NCBI RefSeq assembly: GCF_029254265.1
Contig: NZ_JAQWXX010000025.1
Location: forward strand, 62,001-126,000
DNA: 64,000 bases
Direction of reading: 5' to 3'
Source of the DNA: Algoriphagus sp.
GTDB lineage: Bacteria; Bacteroidota; Bacteroidia; Cytophagales; Cyclobacteriaceae
A program made the translations under genes and the position numbers. The notes under the pieces are model-generated. The model was not told where the DNA came from. It was given only the letters and a program-made list of their open reading frames with translations, and did no database searches. Below, piece after piece: positions 45,201 through 54,013 of this stretch (its first letter is position 1; every line of letters begins with the position of its first letter).

Positions 45201-46786
45201 TCGATGATTGGATCGGAAGAGTGCGTCATTCCACTCCTGGAGTGGGATTGATTTCGCCTCCTCCACATCATGATATTTATTCCATCGAAGATCTGGCACA
45301 GCTGATTTTTGATTTGAAAAATGCCAATCGAAAAGCAAGAATCAATGTCAAATTAGTTTCTCAAGCCGGGGTAGGAACAGTTGCTGCCGGCGTGGCAAAA
45401 GCGATGGCAGATGTAATTCTGATTTCCGGAGCAGATGGAGGAACAGGAGCCTCTCCGCTCAGTTCGATTCGTCATGCTGGCTTGCCTTGGGAGCTTGGTC
45501 TTTCAGAAGCACACCAAACTCTGGTAAAAAACAACCTTCGAAGCAGAGTAACTCTTCAGACAGACGGGCAGCTTCGAACTGGTCGTGACCTCGCAATAGC
45601 GACTTTGCTGGGCGCAGAGGAATGGGGAATTTCTACTGCTGCATTAGTGGTTGAAGGTTGTATTATGATGCGAAAATGCCATCTGAATACTTGTCCGGTA
45701 GGAATTGCAACCCAAAATGAGGATCTACGAAAACTCTTCACCGGTGATCCGGATCATGTGGTAAATTACTTTTATTTCTTAGTTCAGGATCTAAGAGAAA
45801 TCATGTCTTCCCTTGGGTTCAAAACGATCGATGAAATGGTAGGCCAAAGCAACGTGCTTCAATCTACTGGTCATCTGAATCATTGGAAATGGGATAAAGT
45901 AGATCTGAGCCCTATTTTCCACAAGGTTGAGGTTCCTGATCACGTAGGGATATTTAAGCAAATCGATCAAGAGTTTGAACTTAAGGAGGTATTGGATCGA
46001 CAGCTAATCAAAGCTGCCCATCCATCCCTGGAGCAAGCAATGGCCTCAGAAGGTAATTTCCCAATTAAAAACACAGATCGCTCTGTGGGCGCTATGCTCT
46101 CGAATGAGATTTCTAAAATCTATGGAAGTGTCGGCTTGCCCGAGGATACCGTTCATTTCAAATTCAACGGATCGGCAGGCCAGACATTTGGAGGTTTCCT
46201 TGCCAAAGGAGTAAACTTTGAATTGGAGGGTGAGGCAAATGACTACTTCGGAAAGGGACTTTCTGGCGGAAAATTGATCATTTACCCAAGTAGAAATGCA
46301 CGCTTTGTCCCAGAAGAAAATATCATTATCGGAAATGTGGCATTTTACGGAGCTACCTCAGGTGAAGCCTATATCAATGGAAAAGGAGGCGAGCGTTTCT
46401 GTGTGAGAAATTCCGGAGTAAAAGCCGTTATCGAAGGGATTGGAGATCATGGGTGTGAATACATGACAGGTGGATTGGTTATTAATCTGGGTGAAATAGG
46501 CCGAAACTTTGCCGCTGGAATGAGTGGTGGAATCGCCTATATTCTAAAGGATTATATTACTGAAATCAATCCGGAGTTAGTAGATATAGACCTCTTGGAA
46601 GAGGAGGATTACCAAATTATCAAATCCCATATAAAGCGACACGTCAAACTTACTCATTCAGGGCTCGGCCAAAAATTCCTGGATAATTGGGAAGAAACAA
46701 AAGAGAAGTTTATCAAAGTAATCCCTAGAGATTATAAAGCGGTTTTACAAAAAAGAGCATTAGAACAATCAAAATCATTGGTGTAA
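42296..46786 (+). CDS. gltB: Glutamate synthase large subunit (NADPH-GOGAT type)
   Basis: 1496 residues, the normal length. The class-II amidotransferase nucleophile Cys15 follows a 14-residue propeptide (EFEHDSCGIG). The central domain is followed by the FMN-binding synthase domain (GGEDEIRFARKENG, VSQAGVGTVAAGVAKA, ADGGTGASPLSS) and the [3Fe-4S] cysteines CxxxxxCxxxxC in CIMMRKCHLNTCPVG. The C-terminal GXGXG domain is present (ISGGIAYIL-type glycine repeats). It makes glutamate from glutamine and 2-oxoglutarate with GltD. The gltD gene starts 1 bp after the gltB stop. Confidence 0.97.
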   Translation: MQEGLYRSEFEHDSCGIGAVVDLSGGPSHETISDALYMLSNMEHRGGRGSDPKTGDGAGILIQIPHQFLKDITIRTEINLPEADSYGVGMTFFPKNKQLFKKSKELLNQIIEQLDFELIGYRSVPVDVTVPGSGALEVMPNIEQLFVKHKKGLTGIELERKLYVLRNFATSEINDKIPGVNHAFYFASLSSRTLIYKGQLRTDQVLAFFKDLQNSRIESAFAIVHSRFSTNTFPNWRLAQPFRCLSHNGEINTIRGNLNKMKSKENLMKSKFFSDEELAMLMPITNKMNSDSANLDAMAELLSLSGRSLPNAMMMLVPEAWQDNEVMDRDRKAFYKFHASLVEPWDGPAALLFTDGKSVGATLDRNGLRPLRYFITKDKRLILSSEAGALPIREATIEQKGRISPGRMLWADLEKGKVLFDEEVKSEICKKQPYEQWVNDQRIKLRLEDDPETLSHPYSTENIKKCQTVFGYTSEELKVVLSPMGGTGYEAIGSMGADTPLAVLSKQSQHISNYFKQLFAQVSNPPIDPIRERMVMSLFTRLGNGQNILEESPKHTRQIHISQPVLLNESLEKIKNMEGQGYRCKTLASLFKADHQPGRLLEALDRLCDEAEEAIAEGKNILIISDRNSTEEYAPIPSLLAIGAVHHHLVKKKIRTSAGLVLESGDIRETHHFATVIGYGVSAVNPYLALESLLEMWKKGQFPTIKDRKTLFSNYQTAIGKGLLKVLSKMGISTLQSYQGAQIFEAIGLGPEVIDRCFKGTISRISGISFDELAEEVLIRHRAAYQTTSPILETGGVYQWKRKGEKHLFNPETIHLLQKSTRLNDFEMYKKFAAKINEQSKDALTLRGLFEFKKRISVPIDEVEPASSIMRRFATGAMSFGSISHEAHSTLAIAMNRIGAKSNSGEGGEDEIRFARKENGDWERSAIKQVASGRFGVTSNYLTNAAELQIKMAQGAKPGEGGQLPGHKVDDWIGRVRHSTPGVGLISPPPHHDIYSIEDLAQLIFDLKNANRKARINVKLVSQAGVGTVAAGVAKAMADVILISGADGGTGASPLSSIRHAGLPWELGLSEAHQTLVKNNLRSRVTLQTDGQLRTGRDLAIATLLGAEEWGISTAALVVEGCIMMRKCHLNTCPVGIATQNEDLRKLFTGDPDHVVNYFYFLVQDLREIMSSLGFKTIDEMVGQSNVLQSTGHLNHWKWDKVDLSPIFHKVEVPDHVGIFKQIDQEFELKEVLDRQLIKAAHPSLEQAMASEGNFPIKNTDRSVGAMLSNEISKIYGSVGLPEDTVHFKFNGSAGQTFGGFLAKGVNFELEGEANDYFGKGLSGGKLIIYPSRNARFVPEENIIIGNVAFYGATSGEAYINGKGGERFCVRNSGVKAVIEGIGDHGCEYMTGGLVINLGEIGRNFAAGMSGGIAYILKDYITEINPELVDIDLLEEEDYQIIKSHIKRHVKLTHSGLGQKFLDNWEETKEKFIKVIPRDYKAVLQKRALEQSKSLV

Positions 46787-46787
46787 G

Positions 46788-48266
46788 ATGGGAGCGAAAG
46801 AAGGATTTATTCAATTTAAAAGAGAAACTCCTGTAGCCAGAGACCCAAAAGAACGGGTGGGAGACTACAAGGAAATATATGAGCCGTTTTCTGGTGAGCA
46901 ATTAAACCATCAGGCGGCGCGATGTATGGATTGTGGAGTTCCATTTTGCCATAATGGCTGTCCATTGGGAAATGTAATCCCCGATTTCAATGATGCTGTT
47001 TATAATCAAGAATGGGAAGAGGCAATCACGATTTTACGAAGTACAAATAATTTCCCAGAGTTTACCGGCAGAATCTGCCCAGCTCCCTGTGAGGCAAGCT
47101 GTGTGTTAGGAATCAATAAAGATCCAGTGGCTATTGAATTGATCGAGAAAAATATAGCAGAAAAAGCGTATGAACTCGGTCTAATCAAAGCTAACCCACC
47201 AAAAACCAGAACAGGAAAATCTGTTGGAGTAATTGGTTCAGGTCCTGCTGGACTAGCTGCTGCAGATCAATTGAATCAGGCTGGTCATGAGGTCACTGTT
47301 TTTGAAAAAGATTCCAAACCTGGGGGATTACTTCGATACGGAATTCCTGATTTCAAATTAGAAAAATGGGTGATCGACCGAAGAATCGATTTTATGAAGC
47401 AAGAAGGAGTGATCTTTTCCTGTGACACAGAGGTCGGCTTTAATATCAAGGCTGAGAACATTCTCCGAAATTTTGATGCAGTCGTATTGGCTACAGGAGC
47501 GGCTCAACCCAGAGCACTAAATATCAAAGGAGACGATTTAAAGGGAGTTCATTTTGCGATGGAGTTTCTAGGAAAACAGAATCAGGTGATCGGTGGTGAA
47601 ATTGATGAAAACCCAATTTCTGCCAAAGGAAAGCATGTCATCGTAATTGGCGGGGGAGATACTGGAAGTGATTGTATTGGCACTTCTAATCGCCATGGCG
47701 CTGCTTCGATCACTCAATTGGAGCTTTTGCCAAAACCTCCGCAAAAAAGAAACACCTTAAATCCTTGGCCGGAATGGCCTATGACTTTGAAAACTTCCAG
47801 CTCACATGAAGAAGGGGCAGAGCGAGTATTTTCCATTCTCACCAAAGAGTTTATTGGAAATGAAGCTGGGGAGGTTGTTGGACTTAAGCTTGTGGATTTG
47901 GAGTGGAAAGATCTTGGTGGAAGAATGGGATTTGAGGAAATTCCCGGAACAGAACGGGAAGTTCCTTGTGATTTGGCATTTTTAGCAATTGGCTATACAG
48001 GCCCGGCTCAAAATGGTTTACTCGAGGCATTCCAAGTAGATACCATGGAAAACACATTGCCAAAATCGAAAAATTACAAAAGCAGTAACGGAAAAGTATT
48101 CTTAGCCGGAGATATGCGTAGAGGTCAATCACTTGTAGTTTGGGCCATATCAGAGGGAAGAGAAGCTGCTGTAAATGTGGATGAATACCTTATGGGAAGC
48201 TCCATGCTTCCACAGAAAGACGAGTCCTTTTTCCATGTGGAGGATGAAATAGCAAATGCTGGATAA
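46788..48266 (+). CDS. gltD: Glutamate synthase small subunit
   Basis: 492 residues. The N-terminal cysteine-rich domain (CMDCGVPFCHNGCPLGN and CPAPCEASC) ligates [4Fe-4S] clusters. Two Rossmann domains follow: SVGVIGSGPAGLAAADQLNQ for FAD and VIVIGGGDTGSDCIGTSNR for NADPH. It feeds electrons from NADPH to GltB. It lies 1 bp after gltB, so translational coupling is very likely, and ends in a strong terminator. GltBD with glutamine synthetase (elsewhere) is the main ammonium assimilation route. Confidence 0.97.
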   Translation: MGAKEGFIQFKRETPVARDPKERVGDYKEIYEPFSGEQLNHQAARCMDCGVPFCHNGCPLGNVIPDFNDAVYNQEWEEAITILRSTNNFPEFTGRICPAPCEASCVLGINKDPVAIELIEKNIAEKAYELGLIKANPPKTRTGKSVGVIGSGPAGLAAADQLNQAGHEVTVFEKDSKPGGLLRYGIPDFKLEKWVIDRRIDFMKQEGVIFSCDTEVGFNIKAENILRNFDAVVLATGAAQPRALNIKGDDLKGVHFAMEFLGKQNQVIGGEIDENPISAKGKHVIVIGGGDTGSDCIGTSNRHGAASITQLELLPKPPQKRNTLNPWPEWPMTLKTSSSHEEGAERVFSILTKEFIGNEAGEVVGLKLVDLEWKDLGGRMGFEEIPGTEREVPCDLAFLAIGYTGPAQNGLLEAFQVDTMENTLPKSKNYKSSNGKVFLAGDMRRGQSLVVWAISEGREAAVNVDEYLMGSSMLPQKDESFFHVEDEIANAG

Positions 48267-48293
48267 AGGATGATCTCAAAGTTCTGAAAATAC

Positions 48294-48332
48294 AAATGCC
48301 CCCTGATTTTGAAACTCTGGGGGCATTTTTTG
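48294..48332 (+). terminator. Terminator after gltBD
   Basis: AAATGCCCCC (48294-48303) pairs with GGGGGCATTT (48319-48328), followed by a short T-run. Confidence 0.82.
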
Positions 48333-48349
48333 CTTATAGAGGCTTTGAT

Positions 48350-48778
48350 TTAATTTCCTCCACCTCTTCGTTTACGAAACTCATCCCGATCTTCGATCTG
48401 ACCGCCCGGTCTTCTGCCTCGATCTTTTTGGCTTAGCTTTATTTCTTCCCATTTTCCAAGCTGCTCTTCAGTCAGTACGGCCTTGATTCGTTCATCTTGC
48501 TTTTTCATCTCTTCTCTTCGGGAATCCATTTCCTCTTTTCTAGCTTCGGTTTCTTTCATACGCTCTGCTCGATCCTGATCCATTTTTTTGGCTCGTTCGA
48601 GATTGATTTCAAGAATTTGCTTTTTCTGATCAGCAGAAAGGCTTAATTCTTCTGCCATTTTCTCAGTCATTTTCGTCGCCCGTTGCTCTGGGGTTGGTCG
48701 CTCGCCACCTCGTTGTTGTGCCATTGCACTTAAGCCGATGAATGCCATCAGACCTAAGGTTAAAATTATTTTTTTCAT
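48350..48778 (-). CDS. Periplasmic DUF4890/Spy-like protein
   Basis: 142 residues: a signal peptide ending SAMAQ, then a helix-rich, highly charged body with LSLSADQKKQILEIN and VLTEEQLGKWEEI, the pattern of Spy/CpxP/LTXXQ or DUF4890 proteins. It ends in a Gly/Arg-rich tail (RRPGG, KRRGGGN). It is probably a periplasmic chaperone-like or metal-/envelope-stress-related protein. The family link is from the layout; the exact function is open. It is convergent with gltD, and the downstream NADH dehydrogenase has its own start region. Confidence 0.75.
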   Translation of the reverse strand: MKKIILTLGLMAFIGLSAMAQQRGGERPTPEQRATKMTEKMAEELSLSADQKKQILEINLERAKKMDQDRAERMKETEARKEEMDSRREEMKKQDERIKAVLTEEQLGKWEEIKLSQKDRGRRPGGQIEDRDEFRKRRGGGN

Positions 48779-48937
48779 CTTTTTTGTGGATTAGTTACGA
48801 GGGTTAGACCACTGATCCATCTCTAGGTTTAACAGGAACTATCAAAGTGATTGTTAAGAAAACTTAATTATCTATTTACTTTATCAAGATTCAGAAATCT
48901 CTTAATCCCATCGCCAGTGCTTCTTAAGCATTAAAAA

Positions 48938-50269
48938 TTATCTTTCCTCAATCAATTCTTTTCGCTCACTTTCTTTGACATATTTTGGCTTGATTAAGAG
49001 ACGCAAACTCGGATCAAAACTGAGGTAATTCCAAGACCAGTTTAAAAATACAAACAGTCTGTTTTTTACTCCGAGAATAGCCATGAGATGAACAAACAAC
49101 CAAGTTAACCAGGCAAATAAGCCCTGGAATTTGATAAAAGGAAGATCTACTACCGCGAGTTTTCTTCCCACTGTCGCCATAGACCCAAGATCTTTGTATC
49201 GAAAAGGCTTTGGATCATGACCTTTTGTAATTTGAAATAAATTTTTTGCCAGATGCTCTGCCTGTTGGAGTGCGACCTGAGCTACTTGAGGATGTCCTTT
49301 AGGATGTTCTTCATTCATTATAAGGCTGATATCGCCTAGTGCAAAGACATTTGGAAACCCCTTGACCTCGGAATATTCATTGACGATTAATCGACCATTT
49401 GGGGCATAGGATTCTTTTGGAAATCCGGCTATTAGATTTGGCTTTATTCCCGCAGCCCATAGCAAAGTCTGAGTTTCCAAAAAAACATCTCCTTCCAAAG
49501 TCACAATCTGCCCATCATAGTCTTTGACCAATGTCTTAAGCATCACTTCGACACCAAGTTTCTTCAAATATTTCAGTGCATGATCCTGAGATTCCTTAGA
49601 CATCGGCCCTAAAAGAACAGGCCCCGCTTCAATCAGGACCACTTTCATATTATGAAAATTGAGCTGAGGATAATCCTTTGGAAGTACATTATTTCGTAAC
49701 TCAGCGATGGCTCCTGCAAGTTCTACTCCGGTAGGCCCGCCACCTACGATGACTACATTCATCAGGTGCTTCCGATGTTCTACTTTCTCGATATTGATCG
49801 CCCGCTCATAGTTGGAAATAATTTTATTTCGGATATACAAAGCCTCCGAGACGGTCTTCATCGGCGTTGCATAGTATTCAATACTTTTATTTCCAAAGTA
49901 ATTGGTGTCTGCCCCCATTGCCAAGACCAAGTAATCATAATCTACAAAACCTTCATTGGTGTACAGTTTTTTCTTTTCCGGATCAAAATGACTCACCTCG
50001 GCCATCCGAAAGGTCACATTTTCGGCATGATGGAAGATTTTGCGAAGCGGAAAAGAAATTGCGCTTGGCTCCAAACCTGCTGTTGCTACTTGATAGAAAA
50101 GGGGTTGAAATTGATGGTAATTATTCTTGTCAAGAAGAATCACCTGAAAATCCTTGTTCATCAATTTCCTGGCAAGTTTCAAACCTGCAAAACCAGCACC
50201 GACAATAACTACTTTAGGAAAATTCGAGGAGGGTATATTTGGGATATGATGGGAGTCGGAAGAATTCAT
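48938..50269 (-). CDS. ndh: Type II NADH dehydrogenase (NDH-2)
   Basis: 443 residues. The first Rossmann motif KVVIVGAGFAGLKLARKL (~20-37) binds FAD, and the segment NYHQFQPLFYQVATAGLEPS is the NDH-2 signature. The second GGGPTGVELAGAIAEL (~174-190) binds NADH. A hydrophobic C-terminal segment (LFAWLTWLFVHLMAILG) would anchor it to the inner membrane. It oxidises NADH and reduces quinone without pumping protons. It is monocistronic and divergent from yebC. Confidence 0.92.
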   Translation of the reverse strand: MNSSDSHHIPNIPSSNFPKVVIVGAGFAGLKLARKLMNKDFQVILLDKNNYHQFQPLFYQVATAGLEPSAISFPLRKIFHHAENVTFRMAEVSHFDPEKKKLYTNEGFVDYDYLVLAMGADTNYFGNKSIEYYATPMKTVSEALYIRNKIISNYERAINIEKVEHRKHLMNVVIVGGGPTGVELAGAIAELRNNVLPKDYPQLNFHNMKVVLIEAGPVLLGPMSKESQDHALKYLKKLGVEVMLKTLVKDYDGQIVTLEGDVFLETQTLLWAAGIKPNLIAGFPKESYAPNGRLIVNEYSEVKGFPNVFALGDISLIMNEEHPKGHPQVAQVALQQAEHLAKNLFQITKGHDPKPFRYKDLGSMATVGRKLAVVDLPFIKFQGLFAWLTWLFVHLMAILGVKNRLFVFLNWSWNYLSFDPSLRLLIKPKYVKESERKELIEER

Positions 50270-50467
50270 AAGAGTATATGTTTAAAAAAGCTAACGATAA
50301 ATCCAGCAACTAGGGTCTAAGAAAGGGAAGTAATTTCATGCTGAGCCCTGAAATCCGGACCATTTGGAGTTTAGAAGAATATTTTGATGAAAAGTCACCA
50401 TTGAAAAGAAGCATTTCTGCCTAAATGAAAAGATTTGCTATTTTTACCCACCAAATAAAAGAGATCC

Positions 50468-51175
50468 ATGGGAAGAGCATTTGAGTTCAGAAAAGAACGA
50501 AAATTCAAAAGATGGGACAAAATGTCCAAGGTATTTACCCGATTGGGTAAAGAAATCGTAATGGCGGTCAAATCTGGAGGCCCAGACCCTGCTTCCAATC
50601 CACGACTTCGGACCATCATGCAAAATGCCAAAGGTGCTCAAATGCCTAAGGATAGGATCGAAGCTGCAATCAAACGCGCATCGAACAAGGATGAGAAGGA
50701 TTTTGAAGAAATGGTGTACGAAGGCTACGGACCCTTTGGGATTGCAGTCATTGTAGAGACCTCCACCGATAATATCAACCGAACGGTAGCCAATGTTCGT
50801 AGTTATTTTTCCAAAGCCGGAGGATCACTTGGCACTTCTGGATCGGTAAGCTTTATGTTTGATCGCAAAGCAGTATTCAGATTTGCGAAAGGTGATTTTG
50901 ATTTGGAAGAATTAGAATTCGAATTAATTGATTTCGGATTGGTTGATATCGATGAAAATGAAGGAGAAATCTTCGTTTACACCGAATTTGAGGACTTTGG
51001 AACCATGCAAAAAGCATTGGAAGAGAAAAATATAGAAATCATCAGTGCAGATTTTCAGCGCTTCCCAACTACCCTGACGGAATTGACGGAAGAGCAGGAA
51101 GAGATCATCCATAAAATGATCGAAAAAATGGAAGAGGATGATGATGTCAATCAAATATTTACCAACATGGCCTAG
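50468..51175 (+). CDS. yebC: YebC/TACO1-family protein
   Basis: 235 residues with the full family layout: MGRAFEFRKERKFKRWDKMSK, a variant of the usual MAGHSKW start seen in Bacteroidota, then AVKSGGPDPASNPRLR, RIEAAIKRASNKD and GYGPFGIAVIVE. YebC proteins act in transcription regulation (PmpR) or help translation of proline-rich stretches (TACO1-like). No regulatory target is visible. It is followed after 21 bp by the DUF84 phosphatase gene, which probably shares its transcript. A TATTTTTA -7-like sequence lies ~25-30 bp upstream. Confidence 0.93.
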   Translation: MGRAFEFRKERKFKRWDKMSKVFTRLGKEIVMAVKSGGPDPASNPRLRTIMQNAKGAQMPKDRIEAAIKRASNKDEKDFEEMVYEGYGPFGIAVIVETSTDNINRTVANVRSYFSKAGGSLGTSGSVSFMFDRKAVFRFAKGDFDLEELEFELIDFGLVDIDENEGEIFVYTEFEDFGTMQKALEEKNIEIISADFQRFPTTLTELTEEQEEIIHKMIEKMEEDDDVNQIFTNMA

Positions 51176-51196
51176 GCGTAAGCCAAGCCTTTTTCT

Positions 51197-51763
51197 ATGA
51201 TATTCCCCAAAAGACAAAATTTCCAAGCTTCTGAAAAAGCATTAATCATTGTAGGAAGCAAAAATCCCGTAAAAATTTCCTGTACCGAATTAGCTTTTAC
51301 AGAAGCCTTCAAGCAAGGCTTTATCGTAAATGGAGTGAATGTCTCTTCCATGGTTTCTGACCAGCCTAGAGGAGATGAAGAGACTTTTTTAGGGGCAAAA
51401 AACAGAGCCCTAAATTCAAAATCAATCTTTCCGGAAGCAGATTATTGGGTGGGAATAGAGGGAGGAATTGCAGAAGACACGTTAGGAATGAACGCTTTTG
51501 CCTGGGTCTATATCGAAAACAAATCTGGAAAAGTGGGTTACTCGAAAACCGGGGTCTTCTACCTTCCAAAAGCGATTGCTGATTTGGTAAACTCCGGAAT
51601 AGAATTGGGGGATGCAGATGATCAGTTTTTTTCGAAAGAAAACTCCAAACAATCCGGAGGATCAGTAGGGATTTTAACTAATGGAGTTTTAAACCGGGAA
51701 TCATATTATCAGCAGGCAATTATTTTAGCATTGATCCCAATTATCAAGGAAAATTTGTATTAA
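51197..51763 (+). CDS. YjjX-like inosine/xanthosine triphosphatase (DUF84)
   Basis: 188 residues. The family motifs GSKNPVKISCTELAF (~20-34), QPRGDEETFLGAKNRA (~57-72), YWVGIEGGI and FFSKENSKQSGGSVGIL match the non-canonical purine NTP phosphatases (DUF84/YjjX). They hydrolyse ITP and XTP to keep damaged nucleotides out of RNA and DNA. The gene follows yebC by 21 bp on the same strand. The ATG at 51197 gives an N-terminal extension of ~13 residues ahead of the conserved ALIIVGS, so a later start is possible. Confidence 0.85.
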   Translation: MIFPKRQNFQASEKALIIVGSKNPVKISCTELAFTEAFKQGFIVNGVNVSSMVSDQPRGDEETFLGAKNRALNSKSIFPEADYWVGIEGGIAEDTLGMNAFAWVYIENKSGKVGYSKTGVFYLPKAIADLVNSGIELGDADDQFFSKENSKQSGGSVGILTNGVLNRESYYQQAIILALIPIIKENLY

Positions 51764-51938
51764 GTCGGCCGTTTATGTAAAAAAAAATTAAGGAACAGTA
51801 AATTATTAAAATAAAATTCTGAATTGTTTGCAAATTCTTAAATAATTATTTCTTTAAGAAAAGATTAAAAGATAGCCTTAAAATTATAAATCTTACCTCA
51901 GTAATAGTTGCTTAAATCACCCTACCCTTAAGTAGCAG

Positions 51939-51967
51939 TAGACCTCCTTCCGGAGGTCTATTTTTTT
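51939..51967. terminator. Bidirectional terminator between the yebC unit and the 51958 gene
   Basis: TAGACCTCC pairs with GGAGGTCTA around a TTCC loop, followed by TTTTTTT on the plus strand. The minus-strand gene's stop (51958-51960) lies in the 3' arm. Functional use on the minus strand is less sure, as the T-run there is weak. Confidence 0.75.
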
Positions 51968-52947
51968 AGGTTCACCATGAAATTTTTCAAAGCTTGCCTC
52001 CAATCCGGATCAGCATCCCATTCAGGGCCTATATATAATTCATCTCTTACGAGGAGTTTGATGTAGTATTTCACAACCGTTCGGGAATTAGTCTCGGAAG
52101 GGATTACTTCCAACCCCATACTTTCCATGAGATCAGCCTCGCGGCCTTCTACTTTTACTAATAGGAATTGGACCCTGTCTTGAACCAATTCCTCGTTCGT
52201 TTTGGCTTCTGTCAGCCACTCCACGGGATAGGGATATTCCTGCTTAAGGATTTCCTCGATTCCTGATTTTTGTGCGGCTTGCTCAGCTAGAATAGTTTCT
52301 TGTGATTTGCCATAATTATCATATTTAAAATAACTCAGCAGACCTGTTTGTGCAGATGATCCTTCAATTGGAATCCCAAGTTTGAACACGTCCAAATTGA
52401 GCGGATTTCGAGGAATAAACTTCTGAGCAGAAACCGCCTCCTGAGTGCTGATGGATAAAAACTCGGGCACATCAAGTACCAGTAGATTTTTAGATTTTTG
52501 ACCTTGTCCTATAGCTGCGAAATTCGCTCCTGCTTGATCATAATCAGTACCAACAGCACCAAAGAGATTTGTAGAAGTAATAATTGTTCCATCACCGGAA
52601 AATTCCCCGGCATGTATGCTAGTTTGTGCTTTTTGCCTGGTTACGAGAATTATATTTTTTACAAGTCGAGTCTGGAATGCTTTAGCATAATCAGCTTGAA
52701 TCTCCTCCGAAAGTGTGACTTGCTCCAGCTCAAAGTACGCTACCGGATCCGCTCCGGCCTCGACCAAACTAGTATGAACACTATCCGCCAATTGTTTCCA
52801 AGACATTGCTGGTCTAGCACCAGGATCTACAGATACTAAAACCACTGATTTACCATCAAAAAAAGACTGCGGAATCGTCCCTTGCGCAAAGAGTGCATTT
52901 GGCAAAAAGAAAGCGATTATCAATAGTAAACTCGTGAATTTCATCAA
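51958..52947 (-). CDS. Exported protein of unknown function
   Basis: 329 residues with a signal peptide ending ALFAQ. I do not recognise the family. The sequence mixes alpha and beta segments (KSVVLVSVDPGARPAMSWKQLADS, NIILVTRQKA, NLLVLDVPEF), and the last ~60 residues (RTVVKYYIKLLVRDELYIGPEWDADPDWRQALKNF) are a well-conserved-looking domain end. No catalytic motif is apparent. It is monocistronic, convergent with yebC and divergent from the M28 peptidase. Confidence 0.7.
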   Translation of the reverse strand: MMKFTSLLLIIAFFLPNALFAQGTIPQSFFDGKSVVLVSVDPGARPAMSWKQLADSVHTSLVEAGADPVAYFELEQVTLSEEIQADYAKAFQTRLVKNIILVTRQKAQTSIHAGEFSGDGTIITSTNLFGAVGTDYDQAGANFAAIGQGQKSKNLLVLDVPEFLSISTQEAVSAQKFIPRNPLNLDVFKLGIPIEGSSAQTGLLSYFKYDNYGKSQETILAEQAAQKSGIEEILKQEYPYPVEWLTEAKTNEELVQDRVQFLLVKVEGREADLMESMGLEVIPSETNSRTVVKYYIKLLVRDELYIGPEWDADPDWRQALKNFMVNLKK

Positions 52948-53013
52948 TGGAAATCGTAGATTCGTTTTGGTAATTAATAGTACGAATATACATAACGCAA
53001 AATACTTCCTTAG

Positions 53014-53943
53014 ATGGTATCACCAACCAAATCAGTTTTAAGTTTTTTATTTGTATTTATCATCGGCTTTGCTTCGGGTCAATCGATCGATGATCAAAAA
53101 CTACTTCAAACTATAGAATACCTCTCATCTGATAAACTTGAGGGCAGAAAAACCTTAAGCGAAGGAAATAAAGAAGCACAAGAATTTATACGTGAGGAAT
53201 TTAAATCTTTGGATTTAAGCACCCATTATGCTAAATATTTTCAAAAATTCACTTTTGAAAATCGGAGAGAACGGCAAAAATATGAGGATGCTACTAATGT
53301 GGTGGCCTTTATCCCTGGCAAGGATTCCCGTAAAATTATAGTCATCACTGCACACTACGACCATGTGGGAATCGGACGTAAGAATTCTTCCGGAGACTCG
53401 ATTTATAATGGGGCTGATGATAATGCATCAGGCACAGCAGCTTTATTGGCATTTGCAGCCTATTTCAAAGAGAACCAACCTAAGCATCCTATTATTTTTG
53501 CCGCATTGGATGGAGAGGAAATGGGCTTGCAAGGAGCAAAGGCACTTCTGAATGATTTTCCTTTCCCTATTGAAGATATTTTGATAAACATCAATATGGA
53601 CATGATCTCTAGAAATGAAAACGGGGAGCTATATGCATCAGGGACGTACTATAATCCTTATCTGAAACCAATTTTAGAAAACGCTTCTAAAGGATCAAAC
53701 CCTGTTTTAAAATTTGGACATGACGAACCAAATACCGGTAGGGACAATTGGACTCAATCATCAGACCACGGTCCATTTTTCGATCAAAAGATCCCTCATA
53801 TTTATTTTGGAGTGGAAGATCACGATGACTATCACAAACCAAGCGATGAGTTTGGGAATATAGATCAGGCATTCTATGTCAATGCTACCAATCTGATTCT
53901 GAAATGTATTTTAGCTTTAGATGCTGAATTACCCAAAGAATAG
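53014..53943 (+). CDS. Secreted M28-family aminopeptidase
   Basis: 309 residues with a signal peptide ending FASGQ. The M28 zinc peptidase residues are visible: the first zinc ligand in TAHYDHVG, the bridging Asp in NGADDNASGTAALL, catalytic Glu and ligand in LDGEEMGLQGA, Asp in INMDMISRN and His in FGVEDHDDYHKPSD. It is probably a periplasmic aminopeptidase. It has its own promoter region shared with the divergent unknown gene and ends ~70 bp before the ClC gene. Confidence 0.9.
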   Translation: MVSPTKSVLSFLFVFIIGFASGQSIDDQKLLQTIEYLSSDKLEGRKTLSEGNKEAQEFIREEFKSLDLSTHYAKYFQKFTFENRRERQKYEDATNVVAFIPGKDSRKIIVITAHYDHVGIGRKNSSGDSIYNGADDNASGTAALLAFAAYFKENQPKHPIIFAALDGEEMGLQGAKALLNDFPFPIEDILININMDMISRNENGELYASGTYYNPYLKPILENASKGSNPVLKFGHDEPNTGRDNWTQSSDHGPFFDQKIPHIYFGVEDHDDYHKPSDEFGNIDQAFYVNATNLILKCILALDAELPKE

Positions 53944-54013
53944 CCCAAATATTTCTAATTGGGTATCATCTTGAGTACTTTAGTCACTTGTAGTTTTTTA
54001 CCGATAAAAACCT